From contig NZ_JAEULO010000068.1 in NCBI RefSeq assembly GCF_016793705.1, positions 62,001-126,000 on the forward strand: a DNA stretch of 64,000 nt. Direction: 5' to 3'. Shown in pieces: positions 41,596 through 51,021 of the stretch. Below the pieces are notes generated by a model. The model searched no databases, was not told the DNA's origin, and worked only from the letters and a program-made list of their open reading frames with translations. Positions within the stretch are counted from its first letter, which is position 1. Each line of letters begins with the position of its first letter. A program made the position numbers and the translations under genes. This DNA is from Tabrizicola sp. GTDB lineage: Bacteria > Pseudomonadota > Alphaproteobacteria > Rhodobacterales > Rhodobacteraceae.

Positions 41596-42590
41596 TGATA
41601 ACCCCCCTTGGTGCTGGTCTTGCCGCGGAACACCCAATAGGCCCAGCCGGTATAGGCCAGGATCAGGGGTATGACGATGACGGCTCCGACCAGAAGGAAC
41701 CAAAGGCTTTCCGGCGGTGCGGCGGCGGCCTGGATCGTCAGCGAAGGCGGAAGCATGTCGGGATAGATGCTGATCGCAAGCCCGGCATAGCCCATGGCGA
41801 AAAGGGCCAGCGCCATGACGAACGGCATATGATCGGGCGAACGGTCAATTCCGGTCAACAGCCGCAGCCCCGCCAGCGCGGCGAGCACCGGCACCGGCGC
41901 GGCGAGCAGAATGCGCGGGAAGGACAGCCAGCGTTCCCAATAGGCGCCCTGCACGAACAATGTCGCGAAGCTGACCAGCGCGACGAGCCCCAGCACGATG
42001 ACGGTCAACCCGAAGGTCCAGGTCCGCGCCCGGTTCTGCAAGCGCCCGTCCGTGCGCCAGACCAGCCAGCCGGCCCCAAGCAGCGCATAACCCGCGACCA
42101 CGCCAAGGCCGGTCAGCAGCGTATACGGCGTCAGCCAGTCGAAGAGCCCGCCCGCATAGGCGTTGTCGGCGATCTTGATCCCCTGAATGATCGCTCCAAG
42201 GATCATGCCCTGCGCCATCGCCGCCAGCCCTGATCCAACAAAGAACGCCTGGTCCCAGAGCGCCTTGTGCCGTTTGTCGCGCCAGCGGAACTCGAACGCG
42301 ACGCCGCGAAGAATAAGGCCCACAAGCATGGCGATGATCAGCGGATAGGTGGCCGGCAGAAGAACCGCATAGACTGTCGGGAAGACGGCCAGCAGACCGC
42401 CGCCACCCATGACCAGCCAGGTTTCGTTGCCGTCCCAATAGGGGGCGATCGCGTTCATGGCCTGATCGCGGTCCTCGTCAGACTGAATGCGCGGAAACAG
42501 GATGCCGATGCCCAGATCGAACCCGTCCATGACGACGTAGACAAAGACCGCAAAGCCGATAATTCCTGCCCAGATCAGCGCCAGATCCAT
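41592..42590 (-). CDS. cioB: CioB/CydB, bd-type quinol oxidase subunit II
   Basis: A 332-residue membrane protein with about eight helices. The first helix region DLALIWAGIIGFAVFVYVVMDGFDLGIG and APYWDGNETWLVMGGGGLLAVFP (the conserved WDGNE segment) are typical of CydB/CioB. It pairs with subunit I to make the quinol oxidase that reduces oxygen to water without pumping protons. It starts 3 bases after the cioA stop. Length is normal. Confidence 0.96.
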   Translation of the reverse strand: MDLALIWAGIIGFAVFVYVVMDGFDLGIGILFPRIQSDEDRDQAMNAIAPYWDGNETWLVMGGGGLLAVFPTVYAVLLPATYPLIIAMLVGLILRGVAFEFRWRDKRHKALWDQAFFVGSGLAAMAQGMILGAIIQGIKIADNAYAGGLFDWLTPYTLLTGLGVVAGYALLGAGWLVWRTDGRLQNRARTWTFGLTVIVLGLVALVSFATLFVQGAYWERWLSFPRILLAAPVPVLAALAGLRLLTGIDRSPDHMPFVMALALFAMGYAGLAISIYPDMLPPSLTIQAAAAPPESLWFLLVGAVIVIPLILAYTGWAYWVFRGKTSTKGGYH

Positions 42591-42593
42591 GGC

Positions 42594-43997
42594 TCAGCCC
42601 TCCTTGCCGGTCAGAGATTTGTGGCCGGCCGCCGGCGTGATCCCTGCCGCCCGCTCAGGCGCTTCGATCATCTCCGATGCGCTGCCGGGCGGTGCTGCCA
42701 TCAGACGCAGGATGTACCAGATGCCCGCACCGAATGCGGCAAAATAGACGACGATAAAGATCAACAGCGAGGTCGCGACCGCCGAGGCCTGGATCGGTGC
42801 GACCGCTTCGACGGTTCGCATCTGACCATAGATCACCCAGGGCTGGCGCCCGGTCTCGGTGGTGACCCAGCCGGCGATCACGGTCACAAACCCGGTTGGC
42901 GATGCCACCAGCGCCGCACGTTGCAGCCATGGCGCGTCGTAAAGTCGGCCGCGGAATCTTTGGTAAAGGCTCCACCAGCCGACCGTAAGCATGATCATCG
43001 CCATGCCGACCATGATGCGGAAGGACCAGAAAGGTATGTAGACGGGCGGCCAATCCTCTTTCGGGTAGTCCTTCAGGCCGGGCAGCGGAGCCGTCGCGTC
43101 ATGTTTGAGAATCAACGACCCCAGCTTCGGGATCGCGATCTGGAAGTGGACCCGTTCGTCTTCATTGCTGGGAAAGCCGAACAGGACCAGATGCGCTCCA
43201 TTCGGGCTCGGGTCAAAATCGCCCTCGATCGCCAGCAGCTTGACGGGCTGATGCTCCAGAGTGTTGCGGCCATGCTCGTCGCCGACGAAAATCTGCACAG
43301 GCGTGACCAGAGCCGCCATCCACATCGCCATCGAGAACATCGTTCGCACGGGCGCGGAACTGCGACCCTTCAACAGATGCCACGCCCCGACGCCGCCGAC
43401 CGCAAAGGCGGTCGTCAGATATGCGGCGAGGACGGTATGGACAAGGCGGTATGGAAAACTGGGCGTCCAGATGATCGCCCACCAATCGGCCGGAACATAT
43501 TGACCGGCGTCGTTGAACACCGTGCCCTGTGGCGTCTGCATCCAGGAATTCACCGCAATGATCCATGTGGCCGAGACGAGCGTGCCAAGGGCAACCATGC
43601 AGGTTGCAAAGAAATGGATGCCCGGACCCACCTTCTCGCGCCCGAACAGCATGACACCCAGGAATCCGGCCTCGAGAAAGAAGGCCGTCATCACCTCATA
43701 GGCCATGAGTGGCCCAATGACCGGCCCGGCCTTGTGGGAAAAGGCCGACCAGTTGGTGCCAAATTGGTAGGACATCACCACGCCGGACACGACCCCCATG
43801 CCGAAGACCATGGCAAATATCTTTGACCAATAGGCGTAGACCGTTGCGTAGGGCTCGCCCTTCCAGAGCCACAGTCCGTTCAGCACGGCCAGAAAGCTTG
43901 CCAGCCCGATGGTGAAGGATGGAAAGATGAAGTGGAACGACAGGGTGAAGGCAAACTGCAGCCGCGCAAGCACCACTGCGTCGAAGAAATCGCTCAT
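42594..43997 (-). CDS. cioA: CioA/CydA, bd-type quinol oxidase subunit I
   Basis: A 467-residue subunit. Heme ligand His22 sits in LSFHFIFPSFTIGL; a second is in YRLVHTVLAAYLTTAF, and the quinol loop begins around KLLAIEGDFD. The motif GRQPWVIYGQMRT is conserved. The loop is short, as in cyanide-insensitive (Cio) oxidases rather than E. coli CydA. The start ATG has GGAGGAAAG upstream. It is the first gene of a minus-strand operon with cioB and the DUF2474 peptide. No CRP/FNR box was found in the 93-base gap upstream. Confidence 0.96.
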   Translation of the reverse strand: MSDFFDAVVLARLQFAFTLSFHFIFPSFTIGLASFLAVLNGLWLWKGEPYATVYAYWSKIFAMVFGMGVVSGVVMSYQFGTNWSAFSHKAGPVIGPLMAYEVMTAFFLEAGFLGVMLFGREKVGPGIHFFATCMVALGTLVSATWIIAVNSWMQTPQGTVFNDAGQYVPADWWAIIWTPSFPYRLVHTVLAAYLTTAFAVGGVGAWHLLKGRSSAPVRTMFSMAMWMAALVTPVQIFVGDEHGRNTLEHQPVKLLAIEGDFDPSPNGAHLVLFGFPSNEDERVHFQIAIPKLGSLILKHDATAPLPGLKDYPKEDWPPVYIPFWSFRIMVGMAMIMLTVGWWSLYQRFRGRLYDAPWLQRAALVASPTGFVTVIAGWVTTETGRQPWVIYGQMRTVEAVAPIQASAVATSLLIFIVVYFAAFGAGIWYILRLMAAPPGSASEMIEAPERAAGITPAAGHKSLTGKEG

Positions 43998-44090
43998 GCT
44001 TTCCTCCTGTCAGCCCGTTATGTTGGCCTGTCCCCAGAACAGCGCCAAGACTTTTCGCAGGAGCGCACGCCAACCGCTACATTCCGCGAT

Positions 44091-44444
44091 CTAAGCGGCC
44101 GCCATGCCTGACGAGGCGACCGCAAGGGCCAGGAACCCTCCTGCCATGGCGACATGCGACAAGAACTGGTTCACATCCTTCCGATGGCCGACATAGCCCG
44201 TGACAAGGCACCAGATGCCCAGGAGGACGCTGAACAGGACGACCGGAAACCCGATCACCACACCGATACCGCCGACAAGTTCACAAAGACCGACAAGGTA
44301 GGCGAGGGCGGTTGCATCCGGCAGCCCCAGCCCGGCGAGCACCGGGACAAGCTTGGCCTCGCCCCCACGCAGCTTCATCACGCCCCAGATGATGAACGGA
44401 ATACCAAGCATCAGGCGCGCGATGATGAGTGCAATCCCGGTCAT
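44091..44444 (-). CDS. DoxX-family membrane protein
   Basis: A 117-residue protein with four predicted helices, DoxX/YphA-like: ARLMLGIPFIIWGVMKLRGG, a central LVGLCELVGGIGVVIGFP block typical of the family and a C-terminal FLALAVASSGMAAA. Its function is unknown; DoxX proteins often stand near respiratory or thiol-redox genes, as here next to a quinol oxidase. It is distinct from the DoxX protein in the bufferin cluster. The start has no strong ribosome site visible beyond AAAGGA. Confidence 0.85.
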   Translation of the reverse strand: MTGIALIIARLMLGIPFIIWGVMKLRGGEAKLVPVLAGLGLPDATALAYLVGLCELVGGIGVVIGFPVVLFSVLLGIWCLVTGYVGHRKDVNQFLSHVAMAGGFLALAVASSGMAAA

Positions 44445-44536
44445 GGAACATCCTTTTCACTTTAGGTGTGACAGTTGATCGATCATTCCCGCGACGTGCC
44501 GCATCAAACGATAGGTCGTTGCCGGGGCCGCCATGG

Positions 44537-46801
44537 TCATGGCACGACCCGAACCGGAATCGACTTTCCTGCCAGAGTGCCGCTGATGCCGTCGTGATAG
44601 CCGTTGGGGATCAGCGAATTCAACTCCGGATAATATCCAGCCACGCAGCCCTTTGTCAGCGGATAATCCAGCACTGTCAGCCCGGTGACCCGGCGGGTAA
44701 AGCCATCGTCATAAATCGTCTCAAGCCCGATGACCTGTTCGTTCCGCAATCCGCGTGCCGAGCGATCCTCGGGGTTCATGAACAGCACCATCCGGTTGCC
44801 CCAGACCCCGCGATAGCGGTCGTTGTCGCTGTAGATCGTGGTGTTGAACTGATCCTGCGACCGGACCGTCAGCAGGCGCAGCATCCCGGGATCGTCCACC
44901 GGATCGTCGGCATGCAGGCCGTCGAGGACAAGGAAATTGGCTTTGCCACTGTCGGTATGGAATTCGCGCCGACGCGGCGGCACATCAAGGTAGAACCCTT
45001 CGGGCGCCTTCAGCCGATCGTTGAAGCCGACGTAGATGTCACTGAACACCTCGGCGATCTTGTCCCGGATCAGGTCGTAGTCCGCGGCAAAGGCGGCCCA
45101 GGTCGTGCGGGTTTCAGACAGCGCGGCCATCGCGATGCGACAGACGATTTCGACCTCGGCCATGCAATCGTCGCTTGGCGGTTCCAGTACCCCGCGCGAG
45201 GCGGTGACCTTGGCGATCATGTCCTCGATCGTCAGCGTCTGGGGGCCCTTGGCGGTACGGATCACCTCGGACCGCGCGATCACCGGCAGGATCAGCGCCT
45301 CGCGTCCGTGGATCAGATGTCCGCGGTTGAGCTTGGTGTTGATGCCGACTGTCAGGTCAAGCTTGCCCATCGCCGCATAGGTGCGATCCGTGTCCGGGAC
45401 CGCGCGGGCGAAATTGCCGCCCATGCCGATGAAGACACGCGCCTGACCGGCATACATCGCCTCGACGGCCTTCTGGACGTTGTGGCCATCCTCGCGCGGC
45501 GCATCGAACCCGAAGACACGCTGATAGGCGTCAAGCAACTCGGGCGTGGGTCGGTCATTGATACCGCAGGTGCGGTCGCCCTGCACGTTGGAATGGCCGC
45601 GCACCGGAACGATGCCGGCACCGGGCTTGCCGATGTTGCCGCGCAGGAACAGCAGGTTGCACAGCTGCTGCAAAAGCTGCGAGCCGCGCTGGTGCTGCGT
45701 CAGCCCCATGCCGAAACAGGCCATTGTGGCGTTGGACCGGACATAGACATCGGTGATCCGGCGGATCTGATCCTCGGTCACGCCGGAATGGGCGACGATC
45801 TCGGCCCAGTCCTGAGCGGATATGTCTGCACGCACTGCGTCGATCCCGACCGTATGCTGGTCGATGAAAGCCTGATCCAGCGCATCCTCGCCCGCCGAGG
45901 CGCGTTCGAAGATAGCCTTCATCATGCCCTTGATCAGCGCCAGATCGCCCCCCGCCCGGACGCGGACGAATTCGCTGGCGATGACGTCATGGCGGAAGGT
46001 CGCCATCTGAACCAAATCCTGCGGGCCGGTATATTGCTCCATCGCGCGTTCCGGCATCGGATTGATCGCGATGATCGGGATGCCGCGACGGCGCGCCTCG
46101 GTCAGATTGGTCATCATGCGCGGCGAATTGCTGCCGGTGTTCTGGCCGAATATGAAGATCGCCTCGGTGCTGTCGAAGTCTTCCATCCGGCAAGTGCCCT
46201 TGCCAATCCCGATCGAAGGCGGAAGCCCCCGGCTGGTCGGTTCGTGACACATGTTGGAACAGTCTGGGAAGTTGTTGGTGCCGAATTCGCGCACCATCAC
46301 CGACCACAGGAAGGCAACTTCGTTCGGGGTGCGGCCCGACGTGTAAAACTCGGCCTGATGTGGCGTGTCGAGGCCGCGCAGGTGCCGCCCGATCAGCGCG
46401 AAAGCGTCGTCCCAACTGATCGGAACGTAGTGATCGGTCGCGGCGTCATAGCGCATCGGCTCGGTCAGGCGGCCCTGCATTTCCAGCCAGTGATCAGTCT
46501 GCGCGCGCAACGCGGTCACGCTGTGCTGAGCAAAGAAGGCGCGCGTCACACGTTGCTTCGTGGCTTCGAACGCCAAAGCCTTTGCGCCCTGTTCGCAGAA
46601 TTCCAGCGTTTGGCGCTTGCAAGGATCGGGAAAGGCGCAACTGGGGCATTTGAACCCGCCCGGCTGGTTCATCGACAAAAGCGCTCGCGACCCCTTGGTC
46701 AGCGCACTTTGCTGCATCAGGGCCCTGGCGGTCGCCCCCGCTGCCCCCCAACCCCCCGCCGGATGCGCGTACGTGCGGTATCTGGGTTTGTCTGGCGGCA
46801 T
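44537..46801 (-). CDS. YdeP/FdhF-type molybdopterin oxidoreductase
   Basis: A 754-residue molybdopterin enzyme of the YdeP subgroup. It opens with the family motif RTYAHPAGGWGA, then a cysteine group GFKCPSCAFPDPCKRQ and EFCEQGAKALAFE for the iron-sulfur cluster. The molybdenum-binding region has NMCHEPTSRGLPPSIGIGKG, with no Cys/Sec in the usual FdhF ligand position. Blocks such as FIFGQNTGSNSPRM, RGHSNVQGDRTCGI and GMGGNFARAVPD follow. The C-terminal pterin-binding domain contains VRSQDQFNTTIYSDNDRYRG. The length fits. Homologues are linked to acid resistance in E. coli; here the substrate is unknown. It is transcribed alone or with doxX 92 bases on. Confidence 0.92.
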   Translation of the reverse strand: MPPDKPRYRTYAHPAGGWGAAGATARALMQQSALTKGSRALLSMNQPGGFKCPSCAFPDPCKRQTLEFCEQGAKALAFEATKQRVTRAFFAQHSVTALRAQTDHWLEMQGRLTEPMRYDAATDHYVPISWDDAFALIGRHLRGLDTPHQAEFYTSGRTPNEVAFLWSVMVREFGTNNFPDCSNMCHEPTSRGLPPSIGIGKGTCRMEDFDSTEAIFIFGQNTGSNSPRMMTNLTEARRRGIPIIAINPMPERAMEQYTGPQDLVQMATFRHDVIASEFVRVRAGGDLALIKGMMKAIFERASAGEDALDQAFIDQHTVGIDAVRADISAQDWAEIVAHSGVTEDQIRRITDVYVRSNATMACFGMGLTQHQRGSQLLQQLCNLLFLRGNIGKPGAGIVPVRGHSNVQGDRTCGINDRPTPELLDAYQRVFGFDAPREDGHNVQKAVEAMYAGQARVFIGMGGNFARAVPDTDRTYAAMGKLDLTVGINTKLNRGHLIHGREALILPVIARSEVIRTAKGPQTLTIEDMIAKVTASRGVLEPPSDDCMAEVEIVCRIAMAALSETRTTWAAFAADYDLIRDKIAEVFSDIYVGFNDRLKAPEGFYLDVPPRRREFHTDSGKANFLVLDGLHADDPVDDPGMLRLLTVRSQDQFNTTIYSDNDRYRGVWGNRMVLFMNPEDRSARGLRNEQVIGLETIYDDGFTRRVTGLTVLDYPLTKGCVAGYYPELNSLIPNGYHDGISGTLAGKSIPVRVVP

Positions 46802-47028
46802 CTCTAACTACCTATTACTGCACGCACTGGGGTGAGCTTATCCGATCAAGCAAGATGATCAACCGTCAGTCTCAGCTCGAGAACGGGCCAAGCGGGCGAA
46901 GCGACCATCCTTGACCTTCAGGTGTGTGACCTGCCCCGCCACGTTCAACCTCATTCTGGCACGGAAAACGGCACCAATCCCTTGAGTTCAAGGGGGTTAT
47001 TGCACATCAATACCATAAGGGGTGCTTT

Positions 47029-47129
47029 GGTGAGAGGCTGGACAACGACCCAAGCGGGGCTCGTTACGGCTGCTTCCTTCCGGACCTGACCGGGTTGGCG
47101 AGGCGCCTGCCCGCGCCAACCTCTCGCCG
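47029..47129 (-). ncRNA. ffs: Small signal recognition particle RNA (4.5S)
   Basis: The minus strand carries the invariant apical-loop sequence GGTCAGGTCCGGAAGGAAGC (complement within 47068-47092) that binds Ffh. The arms close as a long hairpin: the 5' part GGCGAGAGGTTGG pairs with the 3' part CCAGCCTCTCACC, giving ends near 47129 and 47029, about 100 bases, the normal bacterial small SRP size. The exact ends are set by base pairing. A short CCCTTGA/TCAAGGG dyad at 46979-46994 lies downstream and might aid termination, but it lacks a T-run. The remaining gap from 46802 to 47028 shows nothing else. Confidence 0.94.
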
Positions 47130-47240
47130 GGTGATATAGGCGGCGGCGGCGGGATTGGCAAGGAAGCTCTGGCTTGCATCGGCGTTGCATCGGAGTGGTC
47201 CGCTGGTCCAGTCTCATCAAGATGAAGGGGAGGGCAGGGG

Positions 47241-48614
47241 ATGACACGGTTGCAACGCCTGGACTGGCCGGACCAGGGAACGCCGGACCTGCCGCCCGCC
47301 TTCTCGCTGGAGGAGGCCGAGGCGCGGCTTTCGGCGGTGCGTGCGGCGATGGCGCGGGCGGGGTATCAGGCGCTGGTGGTGTATGGCGACCGGGAGCATG
47401 CGGCGAACCTGCACTGGTTGACGGGGTTTGATCCGCGTTTCGAGGAGGTGGTGCTGGTCGTCACCCAAGGCGACGCGCTGCTGATCGCGGGGAACGAGTG
47501 TCTGGCCTATACGGTGGTCTCGCCGCTGGTCGCGGCGGGGCAGGTGCGGACCGGGCTTTGCGCCTCGCTGTCCTTGCCGAGCCAGCCGCGGGGGTCGCGG
47601 CGGCTGTGGGAGTGGCTGGAGGAGGTTATTCCTGCGGGGGCCAAGGTCGGCGCGGCGGGGTGGAAGTGGTACGGCTCGGATGAGCTGCCGCCAGGGGCCG
47701 ACCCGGCGCTGGCGCTGGACATCCCGGCCTTCCTGGCCGATCCGCTGCGCCAGCACGCCGGGCGGATGGAGAATGCGACTGCACTTTTCATGCATCCGGG
47801 CTACGGTCTGCGGGCGCGGGTGGGCGTCGACGACATTGCCCGGCTGGAGTTTTCCAACCACATGGCAGCTTCTGCGCTGAAGCGGATGGTCTTCACGCTG
47901 CAAGAGGGGATGACCGATTTCGCCGCGGTCGAGGCGGCGCGGATCGGGGGGCTGCCGCTGGGCTGCCATGTCACCTTTGCGATGGGCGAGACGCCGGGCC
48001 TGTCGGGGCCGGTGGGCGACCGGATCCGGCGCGGCATTCCCGCCAGCTTCAACATCGCGCATTGGGGGTCGAACATCTGCCGCGCGGGCTGGATGGCGCG
48101 CGGCGAGGGCGACCTGCCGCCGGGTGCGGCGGGCTATCTGGAGGAGTTCGTCTTTCCCTATGCCCGCGCGATGTCCAACTGGTGTGCGATGATGCGGCCC
48201 GGCGTGACCGGGGGGGCGGTCTGGGCGATGATCGACGACCGCCTGCCGGAGCGCTTCGGCATCACGCTGAACCCCGGCCACCTGATCGGGCTGGACGAAT
48301 GGATGTCCTCACCCATCATGCCGGGGTCGGGGATTCCGCTCGCCTCGGGCATGGCGATGCAGATGGACGTGATCCCGGCGCATCCGGGCTGGGGCTCGAC
48401 GCGGATGGAGGACGGCTATGTCATCTCCGACGAGGGCTTGCGCCGGGCGCTGGCGCGGACGCATCCGAACGTGGCCCGGCGCTGCGCGGCACGGGCCGAG
48501 TTCATGCGGCGGGTGATCGGGATGGAGGTGCCGGAAAGCCTGCTGCCCTTGGCTGACACCTGCGGGATCATCGCGCCCTGGCTGCTGGATCCGGCGCAAG
48601 TCGTGGTGCTGTGA
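47241..48614 (+). CDS. M24-fold protein (Xaa-Pro peptidase/creatinase-like) with altered metal site
   Basis: A 457-residue protein: N-terminal creatinase-like domain (YQALVVYGDREHAANLHWLTGF) and C-terminal pita-bread fold. At the place of the two metal-binding Asp residues there is SFNIAHWGSNICRAGW, with no Asp. The later His (NPGHLIGLDEW) is kept, the first Glu is Asp (MQMDVIPAHPG) and the last Glu is present (RMEDGYV). A normal dinuclear peptidase site is therefore unlikely. It may be a lyase/hydrolase or a creatinase-type enzyme that works without the metal pair. The start ATG is preceded by AGGGCAGGGG. It stands before a FadH-like gene. Confidence 0.78.
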   Translation: MTRLQRLDWPDQGTPDLPPAFSLEEAEARLSAVRAAMARAGYQALVVYGDREHAANLHWLTGFDPRFEEVVLVVTQGDALLIAGNECLAYTVVSPLVAAGQVRTGLCASLSLPSQPRGSRRLWEWLEEVIPAGAKVGAAGWKWYGSDELPPGADPALALDIPAFLADPLRQHAGRMENATALFMHPGYGLRARVGVDDIARLEFSNHMAASALKRMVFTLQEGMTDFAAVEAARIGGLPLGCHVTFAMGETPGLSGPVGDRIRRGIPASFNIAHWGSNICRAGWMARGEGDLPPGAAGYLEEFVFPYARAMSNWCAMMRPGVTGGAVWAMIDDRLPERFGITLNPGHLIGLDEWMSSPIMPGSGIPLASGMAMQMDVIPAHPGWGSTRMEDGYVISDEGLRRALARTHPNVARRCAARAEFMRRVIGMEVPESLLPLADTCGIIAPWLLDPAQVVVL

Positions 48615-48677
48615 CGCGGCGTTCCGGGTGACGAGGCGCGCGGGCTTCGCCATTCTCTGCCTGCGAGGGAGACCGCC

Positions 48678-50702
48678 ATGACCAGCTATCCGCACCTTCT
48701 GTCGCCGATCACCCTGGGCGGTGTGACGCTGAGGAACCGCAGCCTGATGGGCTCGATGCACACCGGGCTGGAGGAGACCGGCGACTGGGGCCGGGTCGCG
48801 GCCTTCTATGCGGCGCGGGCGCGGGGCGGAGCGGGGCTGATCGTGACGGGCGGCATAGCGCCGAACCGGGAAGGCGGGGTGTTTCCCGGCGCGGCGGGGC
48901 TGTTCTCGGCCGAGGATATCGCCAACCACCGGCGGGTGACGGAGGCCGTCCATGTCGAGGGCGGGCATATCGCGATGCAGATCCTGCATGCCGGGCGCTA
49001 TGCCTATGGCAAGGAGTGCGTGGCGCCGTCCGCGATCAAGTCGCCGATTTCCCCGTTTCCCCCGCGCGAGCTGGACGAGGCGGGGATCGAGACGCAGATC
49101 GCCGACATCGCCACGGCGGCGGCGCGGGCCATCGAGGCGGGCTATGACGGCGTGGAGGTGATGGGGTCGGAGGGCTATTTCCTGAACCAGTTCCTTGTTA
49201 CCCATACAAACCGCCGCACGGATCGCTGGGGTGGGGCTTACGAGAATCGGATGCGCCTGCCGGTCGAGGTTGTGCGGCGGGTGCGCGCCGCGATGGGGCC
49301 GGGAGCGGTGCTGGTCTACCGCATCTCGCTGATCGACCTCGTTCCGGATGGATCGACCTGGGACGAGGTGGTGCAACTGGCGAAGGCCATCGAGGCGGCG
49401 GGGGCGTCGGTGCTGAATACCGGGATCGGCTGGCACGAGGCGCGGGTGCCGACGATCGCGACCTCGGTTCCCCGTGCGGGCTTTGCCCATCTGACGGCGC
49501 GGCTGCGGCCGGAGGTTTCGATCCCGGTCATCACCTCGAACCGGATCAACACGCCGGAGGTGGCCGAGCGGCTGTTGGCCGAAGGCGCGGCGGACATGGT
49601 GTCGATGGCGCGGCCCTGGCTTGCGGATGCAGAGTTCATCGCCAAGGCCGCGGCGGGCCGGGCGGCCGAGATCGCGCCCTGCATCGCCTGCAACCAGGCC
49701 TGCCTGGACCATACGTTCAGCGGCAAGCTGACCTCCTGCCTGGTGAACCCCCGGGCCTGTCATGAGACGGAGCTGGTCTATGAAGCGGCGACCGCTCCGA
49801 AACGAGTGGCCGTGGTCGGCGCGGGGCCGGCGGGGATGATGGCCGCCATCGTCGCCAGCCAGCGGGGGCATCGGGTCACGCTCTTCGACAGGGCGACCGA
49901 AGTCGGCGGGCAGTTGAACCTGGCAAAGCGGGTGCCGGGGAAGGAAGAGTTTCACGGGCTGCTCGACTGGTTCGCCACGATGCTGCATGCGCCGGGGGTC
50001 GAATTGCGGCTGGGGCATGAGGTGAAGGCCGACGATCTGGCGGGTTTCGATGAGGTGGTGATCGCCACCGGCGTCACCCCGCGCGATCCGGGGATTCCGG
50101 CGGAGCCGGGGGCGAAGGTCATGTCCTATATCGACGTGCTGAAGGGCGCGCCGGTGGGCCGCCGGGTGGCCGTGGTGGGCGCGGGCGGGATCGGCTTCGA
50201 CGTGGCCGAGACGCTGGTGGAGGGCGGCGCCAGCCCGACATTGGATGCGGGCCTCTGGCGGCGGGAATGGGGGGTCAGTGCGCCTTGGAAGGACCGCGGC
50301 GGGTTGGACCCGGCGGGGCCGCAGCCGCACCCTCCGGCGCGGGAGGTGCACCTGTTGCAGCGCAAGGCGGAGAAGCCGGGGCGTCATCTGGGCAAGACGA
50401 CCGGATGGATTCACCGGGCGAACCTGGCGATGAAGCGGGTCAGGATGCAGGGCGGGGCGAACTACGAGCGGATCGTGCCCGAGGGGCTGTGGATTTCGCA
50501 CGGGCCGAACCGTGACCAGCCGGAACTGCTTGCCGTCGATGCCGTGGTGCTGTGTGCGGGGCAGGAGCCGGACCGGGGATTGTCGGCGGAGCTGGAGCGG
50601 CGCGGCATCCCCCACCACCGGATCGGCGGGGCGGATGTGGCCGCCGAACTGGATGCCAAGCGCGCGATCAATCAGGCCGCGCGCCTGGCGGCAGGGCTTT
50701 AG
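48678..50702 (+). CDS. FadH-like FMN/FAD/4Fe-4S oxidoreductase
   Basis: A 674-residue flavoenzyme of the 2,4-dienoyl-CoA reductase/trimethylamine-dehydrogenase group. The N-terminal FMN TIM barrel has GMHTGLEE-like SMHTGLEETG and the VMGSEGYFLNQFLVTHTNRRTD block. The iron-sulfur ligands are in CIACNQACLDHTFSGKLTSC. The C-terminal FAD/NAD domains carry VAVVGAGPAGMMAA and VAVVGAGGIGFDVAE. The canonical enzyme reduces dienoyl-CoA in unsaturated fatty-acid oxidation; related ones demethylate amines. The start ATG has GAGGGAGA upstream. It may be co-transcribed with the M24 gene 63 bases before. Confidence 0.9.
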   Translation: MTSYPHLLSPITLGGVTLRNRSLMGSMHTGLEETGDWGRVAAFYAARARGGAGLIVTGGIAPNREGGVFPGAAGLFSAEDIANHRRVTEAVHVEGGHIAMQILHAGRYAYGKECVAPSAIKSPISPFPPRELDEAGIETQIADIATAAARAIEAGYDGVEVMGSEGYFLNQFLVTHTNRRTDRWGGAYENRMRLPVEVVRRVRAAMGPGAVLVYRISLIDLVPDGSTWDEVVQLAKAIEAAGASVLNTGIGWHEARVPTIATSVPRAGFAHLTARLRPEVSIPVITSNRINTPEVAERLLAEGAADMVSMARPWLADAEFIAKAAAGRAAEIAPCIACNQACLDHTFSGKLTSCLVNPRACHETELVYEAATAPKRVAVVGAGPAGMMAAIVASQRGHRVTLFDRATEVGGQLNLAKRVPGKEEFHGLLDWFATMLHAPGVELRLGHEVKADDLAGFDEVVIATGVTPRDPGIPAEPGAKVMSYIDVLKGAPVGRRVAVVGAGGIGFDVAETLVEGGASPTLDAGLWRREWGVSAPWKDRGGLDPAGPQPHPPAREVHLLQRKAEKPGRHLGKTTGWIHRANLAMKRVRMQGGANYERIVPEGLWISHGPNRDQPELLAVDAVVLCAGQEPDRGLSAELERRGIPHHRIGGADVAAELDAKRAINQAARLAAGL

Positions 50703-50766
50703 AGAAGCTCGTCGAGGACTTCATCCTTCCTTGCGAGGAGAACGAAGTCGCACGACGAGGCTTGCG

Positions 50767-51021
50767 TCAGCCGTTGGTGGCAGGCGCGGTGATCACGCCA
50801 CCGTCCAGAGCCGCCTGCAACTCGGTTGCATCGACGTTGCCGTCGGCACTGGTGTCGATTGCCTTGAAACTGTCCTCGGTCAGATCGGTCCAGACTGCCT
50901 GAAGCTCGACCAGCGACCAGCTGCCGTTGCCATCGGTGTCCGGCACGTCCGGCAGGGTGGCCTGCGCGAGGGCGGCCGAAGCCAGGGCGAACGGGGCGAG
51001 CACGAGTGCGATGCGTTTCAT
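50767..51021 (-). CDS. Small exported EF-hand protein
   Basis: An 84-residue protein with a signal peptide (MKRIALVLAPFALASAALAQ) and two EF-hand-like loops, DTDGNGSWSLVEL near residue 28 and DTSADGNVDATEL near 56, spaced as in a calcium-binding pair. The start ATG has GGAGAC upstream. It is a lone gene between convergent fadH and the divergent lysR region. Calcium binding is inferred from the loop residues; its role is unknown. Confidence 0.8.
   Translation of the reverse strand: MKRIALVLAPFALASAALAQATLPDVPDTDGNGSWSLVELQAVWTDLTEDSFKAIDTSADGNVDATELQAALDGGVITAPATNG

Noticed and set aside
44470..44490. FNR-like TTGATCGATCAT between doxX and the YdeP-type gene
   Set aside because: The two half-sites are separated by two bases instead of four, so it does not fit the FnrL consensus.
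46979..46994. CCCTTGA/TCAAGGG hairpin downstream of the SRP RNA
   Set aside because: It has a two-base loop and no T-run on the minus strand; it is too weak to call a terminator.
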